NCBI GenBank assembly: GCA_029204225.1
Contig: CM055099.1
Span: 48,784,141-48,848,140 of the forward strand
Direction: 5' to 3'
Source: Diphasiastrum complanatum
Taxonomy: Eukaryota; Streptophyta; Lycopodiopsida; Lycopodiales; Lycopodiaceae
Length of the DNA stretch: 64,000 bases
The notes below the pieces were generated by a model. It was not told the DNA's origin, ran no database searches, and worked only from the letters and a program-made list of their open reading frames with translations. Below are positions 20,729 to 33,062 of the stretch, one piece after another (position 1 is the first letter of the stretch; the number at the start of each line of letters is the position of its first letter). A program made the position numbers and the translations under genes.

Positions 20729-22684
20729 ACCAAAAGAAATTTAGCATTTTTTGGTAAAGTAAACTTGAGTCCAGGGAACAAATTGTGTAGGAATAGGTTG
20801 TTTATAATCTCATACAATCTTCCTCTCATGAAGCCATTACATTGAAAAGCAAGAACGATGTTTCTGACCTCATCCATAAAAGTATCATGTTCGCTACAAC
20901 AGTACATGGCAGCAATAATTTGAGCGACAATAACTTTATACGAGTTCATAATCGGCCTATTGGCAGTCAAGTGTATATATTGGAAAAATGAAAATGGAAG
21001 TTCCCTTCGCTTGTCAAATTTTTTCATATGAAACTTATCTAATAAAGAATCAAAGGTAGTGGTGATATTCAATAAATTGACCATATTATCCGAAGCGTCT
21101 TCATTTTCTATAGTGAGGTACTCCAAGGGATAGATCCATAATGCATTATCATCGACACGAGGTTGCTCCTTGTCCAGAAATAAAAGAGCATCTGTGTTGT
21201 TTATGAAACAAATATCATCAATATAATGGAAAGTATGCTTGAAGGCACGTAGGTATTCCATCTTTCCAAGTCTGGCTAGTCTTTTCATAAGATATAGTTC
21301 ATAGAATGACAGATACCAGTTACACCATGTAGGGGAACAGGCAAAACCCATAGGAATACATAGACCTATTTCCAAGTCTTGTTTCCTAATCTTAATATGC
21401 AATTGTCAATCAGTATATCATTACATTGGCAAAGAGGTTCCATGTCAATCACAGTCCACTTATCAGTTTGATTGGTAACCCATTTCCAATCAAATTGTTT
21501 AAGGCTCAGTTTCCATTGATCGGCAAGCTTTTTGTTTTTACAAGACTTGAATGCATACCCGATCATTCTCCATATTATTATTTTAGCCCATCAGGGCCAT
21601 TAAGAAGAATATTCTCATAGCATTTTGCAGTGTCAGTAGACCACATCGAAGTGATTTTGGTAGGCACATTAAGATAAAATTCAGTGGATAAATCGCACTG
21701 CCATAATAGGTTGGTATCCACATTTAGGATACTCCGGTATGAAGTTGCCTTAAGGCCTACCCTCTCCATAAGGAGAGGAGTCAGTATACCAAGAGCTCTA
21801 GAAATAAACGTGGCCACCTTAGAAAAATAGCAGTCATGTGCGTTTGTAATCCATCTGAACGCATTTTTATGTGTTTTGAAAGTACAGAGTAAGAAAGGTA
21901 ATTCTTCTTTCCCTATTAGAAAATCAAGTACTTTAGTAGCAAACGTATCTCGAATCTTAACCATAGCCATGTCTAGTGTATTATCATTTTCTTTGAGAAA
22001 CGGGGCAAAATCTGGACTAGACAATCTAACCAAAGCCAAATTTCTTACAAAGTAGATGCACATAAAACACGGGTTATGTTGAGCCTTATCCACTCCATTC
22101 ACATACAAATTGGTAGTAATCCAATTACGCTCATCAATGGCATTTGTAAGTTTGTTATTTATTATACTTTTTTCATGCAGCCACTTGGTATTTTTCAAAA
22201 AGTTTGTTATAGCATCTTTGCAAATCAAGGCATGTTCCATAACAGTCTCATAATCAATATTTTGATAAGTTGGTAAAAAACTTGCCAATTAAAACCATTC
22301 ACGATAGAGTTCTAAAGCTACCTCATTTATATTAGACTGGGGCAACGGGATGTGATTAAGTCCTTTGTTCAAGTCATTCTTTAAAACTTTGCTTCTAATA
22401 ATTCCAGTATCCATCGAAACAACATGCCCAAAAAATCTAGAAATGAACTCTTTAAAATGTTTATTGTGAACGCAAGTACAAGGTGGAATGTTTTCAACAT
22501 CGAAATCACAAAAAACTTGAACGAGTTTATACCATTCATGCTTCAAATGTGGAAAGAAAGACCAACCAAACACAATAAGCTCAAAAATCTCATCAATATG
22601 ACCAAAAATCTGAAGTAAGATTTCAACATATAGTTGTTTAACATCAATCCTCTCAAAGCATTTGTTATAATAACGTAAATGCAA
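20719..22684 (-). pseudogene. Penelope/TERT-like reverse transcriptase, frameshifted
   Basis: Four minus-strand open segments (22289-22684, 21578-22288, 21366-21566, 20719-21402) read as one protein broken by stops and frameshifts near 22288, 21570 and 21370. The RT order is clear: CTFKTHKNAFRWITNA, then motif A STDTAKCYENI, then IPMGFACSPTWCNWYLSFYE, then the catalytic YIDD (21214-21225) in FHYIDDICFINN, then FDKRRELPF and a C-terminal segment. The IPMG...SP and YIDD...NN arrangement is that of the Penelope-like/TERT-related RT group and not of LTR or L1-type elements, which carry YVDD or FADD. No GIY-YIG endonuclease was seen. The family assignment is from motif memory and needs a profile search. 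Confidence 0.6.
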
Positions 22685-22689
22685 AAAAA

Positions 22690-23640
22690 AAACTTCCCTC
22701 TGTCTCTTCTAACCATAGTCGTCGTCTACAAGTATTGCTGACCTCCAATATCCTTGTTTCTTCTATGTCCTCCTGCACATGGATCAATCACGGTAAAAGT
22801 TCAGCTTTCTGATAGGAAGATCCCCCTTACCACCACTGCTTTGCCCTTCTTTGCCTTTGTCTGGAAAGTATTTTCTACTCCTGTTATTGCCACTGCCTGA
22901 TATGATTGAGCTTGGATTGTTCAGATTGAAGGGACCCGTTTTTCTGCTAGCATTCTGGAAGTCTTTGTCTTGCAAGGTAGAGAAGCTGAGTTTTTTCAAA
23001 AGGCGTTCAATTTCTCGAACGTTTTCAGTGTCGCCAAGGTGTGCAAGTAGTAGGGTTTATGGAAAGTTCAATGGAAACATCAATCATGTATTGTCGGATA
23101 TACAGAAAGACAAGGTGGGACTTGGCAACCTCTCTGGCAAGTTTATGCAACCAAAGGAAGAAGGCATTAAGGTAATTTTGCAAAGATGCACCAGGAAAGA
23201 AAATGGAAAGATTATTCATTATGTACCAGATAGACTGACCAAACCATATGATAGAAGAATTATTTTTGCATTTATCATCGCATCTACACTTAAAGAAAGG
23301 TCTTTTCCAGTTTCAGATTCTAGCTTGATGAAGATTCAATCTGTTAAAGCCAATGAAAAAATGGCTTCTAGTTCTAGCCCAGGTCTGTTCAGAAGGACAT
23401 CTTGAAGGTTCAAATCTGTTCATTTTGAAGACACTATCAAAGGCAATAGGAATATCAAAAGAAGAATTCTTATGCAAAGTAGCAAGCTTCCATGCTTGGA
23501 CTTCTACATCAGTGAGATGAGCAAGAGCGATCCAAAGCTCAATAGAGATAGGTGCTAGGAAGTTGACAGAGGGAAGGCTCCAAAGTTTATAAGCAATTTT
23601 TGCAAATTTAAATTCAATGATACGACTTGGTATCAATGGT
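22690..23640 (-). other. Coding-like minus-strand segments upstream of the RT, unrecognised
   Basis: Minus-strand frames at 22784-22999, 23025-23219 and 23313-23636 have protein-like composition (for example SVNFLAPISIELWIALAHLTDVEVQAWKLA, shown here only by its position 23520-23590) and lie directly upstream of the RT. They could be an N-terminal region or ORF1 of the same element. I do not recognise a domain. An overlapping plus-strand frame (22851-23405) is probably its shadow. Confidence 0.35.
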
Positions 23641-25200
23641 ACTTAATTTTGATCCAATCCATGATGCACATGAAATCAATAAGGCAAAGAATTTTATCAT
23701 CCTGGCCAACAACATTACAAGTAGTCATATCATAAGCAGTAATCAATTTGTGTACTTCAACATCTTTCTTCATGCAACATATAATAGTCTAAACCAAAGG
23801 ACTAGGAGGAGAAAGGGGCTCCCCATAGCCAAGAGTCACTGCATCATGAAACCATCTTGTGGACTACACCATACAACAGACCTTGTTAGCCATAAAATAC
23901 AAGTAAAGGTAAAGGTTTGGTACTACCCCGACCAAAGGGTAGTTGGGGTGACATCAGAGATGCTAGAGAGAGAGTAACAAGATTTCACATAGTTTCTCTT
24001 GACAAGTCAAGGCCAAACCCTTTGAACCCTTCAATTTATAGCATAACAGGTAAAAATACAGCTGTATAAAGTTTAATAGTACAGAGTACCATAAAGCGAA
24101 GCAAGTTTTAAGATGCCCAGCTGCCACCATCCCACACAACAAAATCGACAAGTTAGTCGCATGAGAAAGACATGTGTCATAGCTGAGCATCAGTCGTTAT
24201 CCATGTTCAAAACAAGATTCACTACTTTATCAGCTAAATTGCATTTATAACAAGTATGTCCAATCTTCCCAATCATTTATTTCATCACAGCAATACATTC
24301 CGCCCTTTAACGAAGCCTTATCAAGGCATAAGCCATACTGATCAGTACAAGAGCAAAAGGAATGTATTAGGTTCACATCTGCACTTTACATGTAAGCAAC
24401 TATCTTTCACTACACTGATGGACAGAGACATGACTATGGCCACAACGCTAGGTACTAGAGCACCTCCATGCTATACTAGCCCCCATGGATATCCCATAGT
24501 CGTTTTCTAGGAGTCCAAGCACCGAACAACTTGGGAAAATCCATGCCATTCAAGTGTACCATGGTCGAGCCCTATATGATTACGTGACTTTACTTATAAT
24601 AACCAGACTTAGGATGCAAGAGAAATTTATTTTAAAAAAATCACAAGCTCATGTCCACTTTAACACACATAAGATCTGACTTTTCTAGATTTATTAATAA
24701 GTACCATTATAGGAAGTATATGTAGTATTATCATGCATATATAAGATTTCTCGTAGTAACGAGTAAGGTTACCCACCGTATTGGTGAAGTTCCATATAGT
24801 ATTGTACCTGAATGATAGGTGAAATCATCTCTTGCGAACTATCCATCTTCAGTTGTTTAAATGAATCACCTACGTGCTAGAAGATTCAAACCTAAAGTAC
24901 TGTGTTAAGCATAGAGTACTTCTACCAACCTCATGTCTTTATCAATAGCTAATCCATCATCTTCCCGAAGATTATTAACTTAACATTCAACTTTTCAAGA
25001 GCATTTCATTCCTCACCATATCCACGATATACAGATTATCAGTTTTTGTGCACATGTCTTCTCAGGAAGATACTATCAAGCCAAGCTTTCTTCATGCTAC
25101 ATTCTTTAGAAGCCATTATACTCGTTATCAGAGGCAGCTATCATCATAGTTTCTATCATCCTACCAGAGCAATCATCTGGAGCAATCAATCATAGCAAGT
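23641..25200. other. Unannotated repeat-poor spacer
   Basis: AT-rich DNA with no supported gene, LTR or RNA. Confidence 0.45.
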
Positions 25201-25205
25201 TACAT

Positions 25206-25303
25206 CCAATGGAGTATAGAAAGAGTACTCTTATCAACCACATATAAGCTACAGCCAATGGATTATAGAAAGAGTACTCTTATCAACTACATATAGGCTA
25301 TAA
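25206..25303. repeat. Tandem duplication of a 49-bp unit
   Basis: Two adjacent copies of CCAATGGA(G/T)TATAGAAAG... (25206-25254 and 25255-25303) differ at a handful of positions, sharing GAGTACTCTTATCAAC and CACATATA/TACATATA. Confidence 0.85.
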
Positions 25304-28299
25304 ACATTGGTATCATCAGAACCTATATGGAAGGACAACGGTCCATCACACTTTTACTATCATTCCATACTGAAAAATGCGTGGAGTTTTGCGGCCAAAT
25401 CCACTATAGAAAGAGCGGTGGCCAGCGACTACACTCCATTCATAAAATGTGATAATTATTGCCAACATCTGGATTGTTGTCCAGTGCCAACCATAGATCA
25501 ACAGAGGTTGAGAAAATACCTATAAGAATGCCCACTACTTCTCCATGCAAATTGCTGCTCACCGTTAGATTACATGTCAATAATGTTTTCATTTTCTTTT
25601 ATTAAAAACCAACAACAACTAGCAATGGATAAGAAAGACCAAACTAAATAAGAATTGAAGCATGGAATCTAAGTGTTATTCTGGCAGAACCAATTTTATG
25701 TCATTTATGATGTAACCACCTTCATAAAGCACCATATTGTAGTGTTGGGTGATACTTCCTTCTTCAAGTATCTTCATACCTGAATACGAATTGAGGTAAC
25801 ATGTTGCGAGCTTCCCATGTTTTTGCTGGTTCAAGTAACACCCTGCTTATGTACTACCGATTCAAAAAATTGAAAGCGATGGATTAATGGTAATACAACC
25901 TTTCTCATATAGCATCGTAATCATGCAATGGTGTTATAAGGTCATGCACTTCTAATCAATAAGCCAACAATCGTGTGCCATGAAGTCATCATTTCCTAAC
26001 TCGATTGTTTATCGAAGTTCATGATTCTAAGACATCTGCCAAGCATATACATACTACGATATGTATTGTAATCATACATATGCATTGAAATGAGCAACCA
26101 TTACGTTGAGCGGCCTACTATGAAAGGATTTCATAGAGACATACTTTATGCATTATCAATCCACATATACTTTTACTATTCTAAAACTCAATGGGCAGTG
26201 AAGGAGGTCCATCGGACCTCAGATAGCCATGTATCATAACAAACATCCTTTAAAAAAATGCTTTGAGGAGGTGCATCGTAGTATAGAGGGCATACACATA
26301 TGAAGTACTTCAAAAAGCATAGCACATGGACTATGGCCATCGCACGTTTGAAGGATTCCATCAGCGCATTACTATCCTGCTTTGATCCTCACAAAGCAAA
26401 GATAGGAAGCGCAGACTTCTGTCCGTAAGAGTGCACTGGCCAACGGCCCACTACACCTCACAAAGTGGTATCAATCTTCTATGAACATTGCAAACGTATC
26501 GTTTTGGTGACTATTCGCTGTCGGTAACAAGACAAAAAGTGAAGACGTAGCTCTGTATTCGATTGAAGAACCCGAATCTAAATTTTATGAATTTTTCATT
26601 AGGTTCAGGTGACTTTAACGAAGTAATACTTTAGCTAAGGGAGGAAATATTATTGATAAATGCAGCCTAGCATTTACTTGTGTCTAAGTAGTTTTTGGGG
26701 GCCTTCGCTAATGATTTCTTTGGGTGACGGAAAAAAAACTAAGGGAGGAAGAAAATGAGACACATGGGTAGGTAAATGTGTTAGTGTTGTGTAAAGTAGG
26801 TTACATGATAATCTTTGTAAGGAAATTGCATAGCACTGGTTTTTTGATTTCATTAAGTTGAATTTATTTTGAATATCTGTAGGACCATGAGTTGACCCTA
26901 TTTGTTACTGGAAATTGTGACATGGGAACGAGGATGATACTTGGTTCACATTTGTACTGTAAAGAGTCTTATTCCTAAGAGTAAGGACTCTCAAATGGTA
27001 GGAATTCGGTGAATGTAAGTACCAACCAAATGGGTTGTTTATGTGACGATAAAGCCAGTGCAGATTCTTGTTAAATTACAATTTTGTTAATGGATTATTG
27101 TGATCCATTAGGAACAAATATGGGGGCACTCCAGTATTTGGTGGAATAGATATGTGCATATCTGGTAATGGAAATCCAAATGAAGTTTTGTAGATCGTTG
27201 GAATATCATATAATGCAGATAGATCTTATTGAAAATCGGATCCTATGTTTGGTTATAGGATGGTCAGATAATCTTTTTGATTTTCTGTTGATCAGATCTA
27301 AAAGCAAAGGACCCTCTTGGAGAGAAAACTGATGGTATGGGACATCAGTGATTTCAAAGAGGGAATTCTTGTGCGAGAATGATCTGTGGATCACTGGTTA
27401 GTATTTACATTATTAGTAATGATAATAGTGGAAACCACTGGTTAAAGTTGTTTAGGATATTTGGAGAGATTATGAGATATAGATTCGGATCCCTCTATGG
27501 TATCTTACAAATTCTAAATCGAAATCCCTTAAAAGCTATTTCTCTTTTAATTTAAACCTCTACTTTTTAGAAACTCCTTAATACGAGACAATTGGACTAA
27601 GATTCATATAATTCTTTCCAGTGTAGAACTAGGTTTTGAAGGACTGTCTAAGTTATATGAATTTATGCTTCCATTTCAGTTTTGTGAATATAGCTCAGAA
27701 TCAATGGATGTTTTCAACTGATTGGTGGAATTTAGACTTCTTGAGCTCAAATGATTATCTCTAGTTGATAGTTGATTATGGAGAGTAATGTTTCTATCAC
27801 TCGGGATAAGATATTTTATGATTTAAAGAAAAAAAGTCCAGTTTGTAATAATATTGAATATTCATTACTGACTTTTTCAAATCTTCGATATCTTATACGT
27901 TGTCTCTTGAGAACTTTTTAATCAAAATTATGGAATTTATTTTCAAAGAGGGGGGGGGAGGGGGATATGATAGGAATAAGACTTTCATGGGATCAACCAG
28001 TTGCATAGATTTCTTTTGTGGAATCCAGTTTGTGTGCAATGGTGGAACTATCTAGTGGAATAGAGGAAATCTCTAGTGATTGTTTTGAATAATCTGGAAC
28101 TAGAGTAGTTATGGGAGTTTTGAACTTTGAGATATTCATGAATGTAGGAAGTAGTGGTAAAGACTAAATTAAGGTTCATTGAGTGGCTACCAAGTACCAT
28201 TTAGTTATGGATTGGATCAATGGAATAAAGCTTTAATCTTAATCTTATGTCCTGTCTGTATAAGTCAACCTAATCTTGGTTTGTGCACTAAGATCTGAA
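25304..28299. other. Unannotated AT-rich spacer
   Basis: No convincing gene. A purine-rich AAGGGAGGAAA tract at 26638-26650 and a G-run at 27948-27963 resemble element polypurine tracts but no LTR partner was found. The part near 28.2 kb grades into repeat R. Confidence 0.4.
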
Positions 28300-29690
28300 G
28301 TAGGCTGATTGGTTGAAGGAATTTTGTTGGTAAAAGATGATGGTTGGAAAACTTGTGATGTGGAATTATTCACTTCAGAGATTTCCCAGATATGTTATTT
28401 ACTCAAGAGAAATAGATTTTTCTATGGCTGAGTTACAAGATTCTCAGTGAGTTATGTGAGTAACATATGCGGATTTTGGAGGAATCTGCCAGATAATGAC
28501 ATATGTGTTTATGTACTGGGTCATAGTGAGATTATTCTCATATGTACACGATTGATCTTGTTTGGATCTACTATGTATTCATGGTTAATAAGGTTATCTG
28601 GTGCACTTAACCTAGTTGTTGAACATAAACATATGATCAAGTATTGTGTTTGACAATTACTTGCAGAGTTAACAGATCTGTTCTGATAGATCTATAGGTT
28701 AACTTTAAAATGATTTGGATAAGGATCTAAATGTGGTGTTATAGTAGTATAATTGAATTCTTCACCTAGACATTTAAGATTTCTAAATCATGAGCAATGA
28801 GCTTGAGTAGTTAATTTACTTCTGTGGAAGTTAATTGGTAAAACGGACAATGTGAAGAGAATTCACCGGAAACTGTTTGTTTTGTGTGTATTGCTTGTAA
28901 GACACATAATTTATGAGTCAAGTGGATTCATCAGGAAATTGTGTGCATAGGATACTGAATTCTTGGATGAGTATTTCTCAGTTGAGAAATAAACTTGATT
29001 CATTAGTGATAGTATCCCTGTGGATACCGGATCCTAATGGTTCTAGGAATGGTAAACTGAATTTTGGGAATTCAGCATAACTTTGTAATCTCTAGATGTT
29101 ATTCTAGGAGATTGTATAAAGTTTATATTATTAAAGATGAATGTTATAAAGGTCTTTAATTTCTGGTTGATTGTAGAATTTGGAACTCATAATTTGATTG
29201 AGAATCGATTTGAAAGAATATTCTTGGAATTCAGTGATTTTCCTTGTGGAAAAGATTTCAGAATGATTCTTATATTTCTGGAGTTTATGTTGTGCATATA
29301 CTCAAGTATCTTTCAATGATTAAGTATGGTTTTGGAATCCTGTAAATTATGATTGACGAATCATAAGATTCTAAATGTTTATGATTGATGGATCATAAAT
29401 TGATACTTAAGGGTCATTTGAAGATTACAAGAAAGTGTGAGGATTCTTAAGATATTGAGTAATTCTTGATCAATTGGGTGAGTCACGAATTTAGACTTGT
29501 TATATCTAAATTTCTTTACTCCAGCACATACTTGAGATTGTGTGAATCTCACAGACATTTTCATTAAGTGATTGTTTACTTATGAGGAATTTGCTTACCT
29601 TACAGATTGTAGTCTATAAGTGCTTGTGTGCAAAGTTCAGTCTATATCTCCAAATTTATAGGAGACATAAATCTATTAAGATATGGAACT
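28300..29690 (+). repeat. Repeat R, intact copy carrying the empty element-E site
   Basis: This copy is continuous through GGATCTAAATGTGGTG, where the other two pieces are separated by element E. Its left half matches the inverted 19032-19510 and its right half (from 28729) matches 37427-38425 for about 950 bp, ending at AAATCTATTAAGAT. No coding potential is evident. Its class is unknown, possibly the non-coding part of a large LTR element. Confidence 0.75.
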
Positions 29691-30939
29691 AAGGCTCAAC
29701 CTGAGAAAATCTTACTGCCACCATAAGACAATACCCTCGCGAACTAGACAGCTAGTAGACATAATGACAAATCATGAGCATATCAAATAATTACTTTGTT
29801 TCTAACGTAGCAAATACAAAACCACATGCAACTCCGACTCAGATCTAGACCCCCATGACAAGGTAAAATGCAAGCCCACACTCACTCATGCAAATCAACA
29901 TGAATGATAAAGTGAAAAATTTATGACCAAGGCTTGCATTAAGTCCCTCACATGATGTGACATGCCAATATCCCTCCAAGTGAACCTGTGAGATCTTCCA
30001 TGGACCAAACCAAATGATCTGCACCCTGTCATTACTGGAATCTACATCCTTGATGCATATTGATACAACAAATTGACTTGACTTATCCAAAATAGGCAGT
30101 TGAAGTGTATCTCCTTGACGACAAACCCGATACACTGGTTCACAACTACAACTGACCTGATCAAAATTGACTTACTGACTGCAAAAACTGCAAAATCATC
30201 AAATTTACCACTCTCCAAGAGTCTCCAAAGTGTAATTATTGATCCATTCTTCATCCTCCATGTGTCCCACACACAGCTCGTCCAATGCAAGTCCACTATC
30301 TTGCCCAATGTCTTCTAGTCAGGTGATAGCTGCATTGACACATGCATCTATAGCTTGAAAATTTCTCGTTCGGAGGGAAATATGGGCTAGCTTGGAGGTA
30401 CACACATTTTGGCGGTCACGGGTGATGGAAGTGCGACAATGTCACTGTCGATCATGCTTGTGAGAGCGTTCTCCCAAAATGCCACTTGATGTTGGCTGGT
30501 TCTAATCCCAAGAGTTTTCACCCATAACCGGCATACCATGCCTAACTCTCAGCTGTGATTGCTTGCCCTCTCAAAATTGTCGCCAATCATGAGTAGTCAC
30601 GATGCCAAACTGCACTTTCGTCACCAATACTAGCTTTCTCCACACAATTCCGATACCATTCGCCCCCATACTGCATTTACCGCTTCCAAACACCCTGATA
30701 CCCTATCAAAAGTAAACAATAATGATTTAGAATGATTATGCCTCACTGTACCGCTTTGTAGTAGGTTTTACCAGCCAAAAATTACCCCAAATTTGGCCCT
30801 ACGGTACCCAAATAGCGAATGTAGCCCATCACTAGGTCACCTTCACTCCGCTCAATAGAATGGTGATGAAAACACACTGAAACACATTTTTCTCTAATCT
30901 ATGATGTCTCTTTGTCCGCTAGCTCTAAGCAGCCAGTTT
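29691..30939. other. Unannotated spacer
   Basis: No supported gene. Minus-strand open segments at 29845-30308 have no recognisable domain. Confidence 0.4.
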
Positions 30940-31420
30940 CAAGGGTCATTTTGGCCCAAGGATGGCCAAAAAAGATGCCTCCTAGCCAAGGATAGGCCCT
31001 TCCAAAGAAATAGCTTGCATTTTGAAATGAAACTTCAAAATGAAGTTTTTTTTTAATGAAGAATAGCAACTTCAAAAGTCGGGTCCTTTTTAGCCTTTCA
31101 AACTAAATTTTTTTGATGAAATTGACGGCCGATGTGCACTTCAACTCCCTTCAGGCCCTTTCAAAGCCCATCCAATGGTTCATTACAAATCCACGGTCCA
31201 CACTACTCCTCATCCACGAGATCTTGACCATAGATTGAACCTTGGGCAGATCATACAATATCATGCCCTCTTGCATGCTGATTTGAGGTCCACAATACGC
31301 CAGCCCCTTCGGAACATTATAGCCTATAGCAGATGGCCGTGCGCGAGCTCTCCGGCTCCTCCATCTCTCTCTCTTCTTGCTTTCCTCCATAGCTATGGCA
31401 GAAGAGTTTAAACTGCCCCA
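30940..31420. repeat. Diverged repeat S, second copy
   Basis: This is the counterpart of 17822-18250 (see that entry). It lies directly downstream, on the minus strand, of a Copia gag remnant. Confidence 0.4.
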
Positions 31421-31540
31421 AAGAATTGATCCATCATGCTCTCTCCTGGTCGTGTCCACATAGTGAATCATGAAGCCACCATCGATAGTTTCCCCGAGAC
31501 CACCAAAACTGCAAGTTTTTCCGTGAATTCTCCCCAAAAT

Positions 31541-31850
31541 TCACTTTACGACGATCATTTTGATCTTCCCCGAAGTTCCGACCTTGTTGTTGTTCTTTGC
31601 TTGTAGTATCCGGCAGTCTTGAATTTCGTGGTTGTTTCGCTTGCAGTATCTGCATAACAGTTTCTTCTTCGTCTGCGGATTTGACTGTTCCTTGTGCTGT
31701 GCTGGTTTCTGGTCTTCCTTTGTTTGCTTCGGTCCTTTCTTCTTCTTCAGCTTAGTCATGCTCTTGTTGTGTACAAGGTGTGAGAATCAGCTGAGGAACT
31801 TGAGACTTCGTTCCTCTGCGTGTCTTCCTGCCACAACATTGTAAGAACGT
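31541..31850 (-). pseudogene. Copia Gag C-terminus with zinc knuckle (minus strand)
   Basis: The minus strand reads LTMLWQEDTQRNEVSSSSADS, typical of the end of the gag core, then a Lys-rich linker and the knuckle CRYCKRNNHEIQDC (CX2CX4HX4C) near 31635, followed by RILQ. A frameshift separates core and linker. No protease or pol follows, so it is an isolated fragment. Strand and sequence differ from elements A-E. Confidence 0.65.
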
Positions 31851-31859
31851 TAGTGATAG

Positions 31860-33062
31860 AAATCATGTTCGATCTGATTACATAGCCAAACATTAAGCAA
31901 CAAAACATCAGAAAGATAATTTGTCGCGAATAATTCATGAAGAGCTAGACTGAGCTCAATTGATAATCAGTCGCGAATTAGTCGTGAAAGACAAGACTAA
32001 ATATTAGTCGCAAACAGCTAGACTAATAATAATTCGCTAAGAATAGACTACCAGATTAAGCAATAAGAGAGTCAAATAGAATATAGAAAAGCATAGCAAT
32101 ATTGACACAAATCTGAACGCAGAACAAACAGAGCTATAATTAGATTAAGTATAGCAAAATATACAGGTCAATAATGTTGGTGAGCACAAGACAATAGCGG
32201 ATGAAACCACGTGCTTCACAAAGCTAATCCAATCTGTGAAAGGAATAAACCTATTACTGACAATACAAAGAATCGATGCGCAAAAGCATCTACTTTGTCT
32301 ATCTCTGATAAGCTTCTGATGCTATTATGTTTGTTGCTTATTTCTCACTTAATTTCTCTCACATGCAGAATACGCAAATGGTATTCAATATATATACATA
32401 ATTTTACAGGTGTGCAGATGAAGAAAGTACAAAGTGGATGTGCCGTCTGTGGGAGATCATGGGTGGTTGCTGTCATTGTCAAATCTGTTTGCATAGTTGC
32501 ATGGGATGAGCATGGGAAGGCTGCGATGTCATCCTTCCCTGAAATGAACGTTGGTGAAGATGCGAAAAATGTCATACTCTGACAAATGCCTTAAGATTTT
32601 TATTTACAGGGTACCTTCACTTTTCCATTAGGGCACCTTCGACATTTGTAGGGTAATGTCGCCTTTTTTGCCTGTCACAAATCACAAATCATAGTGTCGC
32701 CTTTTTCGCCTGTGAAAATTTACTTGTATTTATGCAGACAATCGCATTTTTTGCCTGTCTTATTTTACATGTAAATATGCAGATTGTGCGACAACATGAG
32801 TAAAAATGGAGCAGCATGAATGGAGGTAGATTAACATAGGATTTAGGAGAGTAAAGGAGAGAAGTGATTTCACCATTCCACTGGGCAGGTAGTTGGGAGT
32901 TGGTGACGAGAAGCATTTCGGAAAGCGATGCCAATTTGGTGAAAGAGCGGCGGGTGGCCTGGTAAGCCAAAAATTGCAGGTCATTATTTGTGATTTTTGA
33001 CATTACGGTTGGCTTTGACATACACTTTCTAGCCTACAACTGGAGTTTCAAGCAGTTTGGAG
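31860..33062. other. Spacer upstream of element E gag, with a threefold GTCGCC-T-CGCCTGT repeat
   Basis: 31920-32040 contains TCGCGAATTAGTCGTGAAAG-like words. At 32655-32765 three imperfect copies of (T)GTCGCCTTTTTTGCCTGT occur about 40 bp apart. The last part may be E's leader just before gag. No 5' LTR or primer-binding site is present, as expected if E's 5' end has been moved to 18.8 kb. Confidence 0.45.

Noticed and set aside
22851-23405. 184-codon plus-strand ORF
   Set aside because: It overlaps coding-like minus-strand frames upstream of the RT and has no motif of its own; treated as a shadow.
25206-25303. Two 49-bp direct repeats considered as a CRISPR-like array
   Set aside because: Only two abutting units with no spacers, in a plant genome.
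31151-31537. 128-codon minus-strand ORF after the gag knuckle
   Set aside because: No protease motif (DSG) and it overlaps repeat S; probably non-coding.
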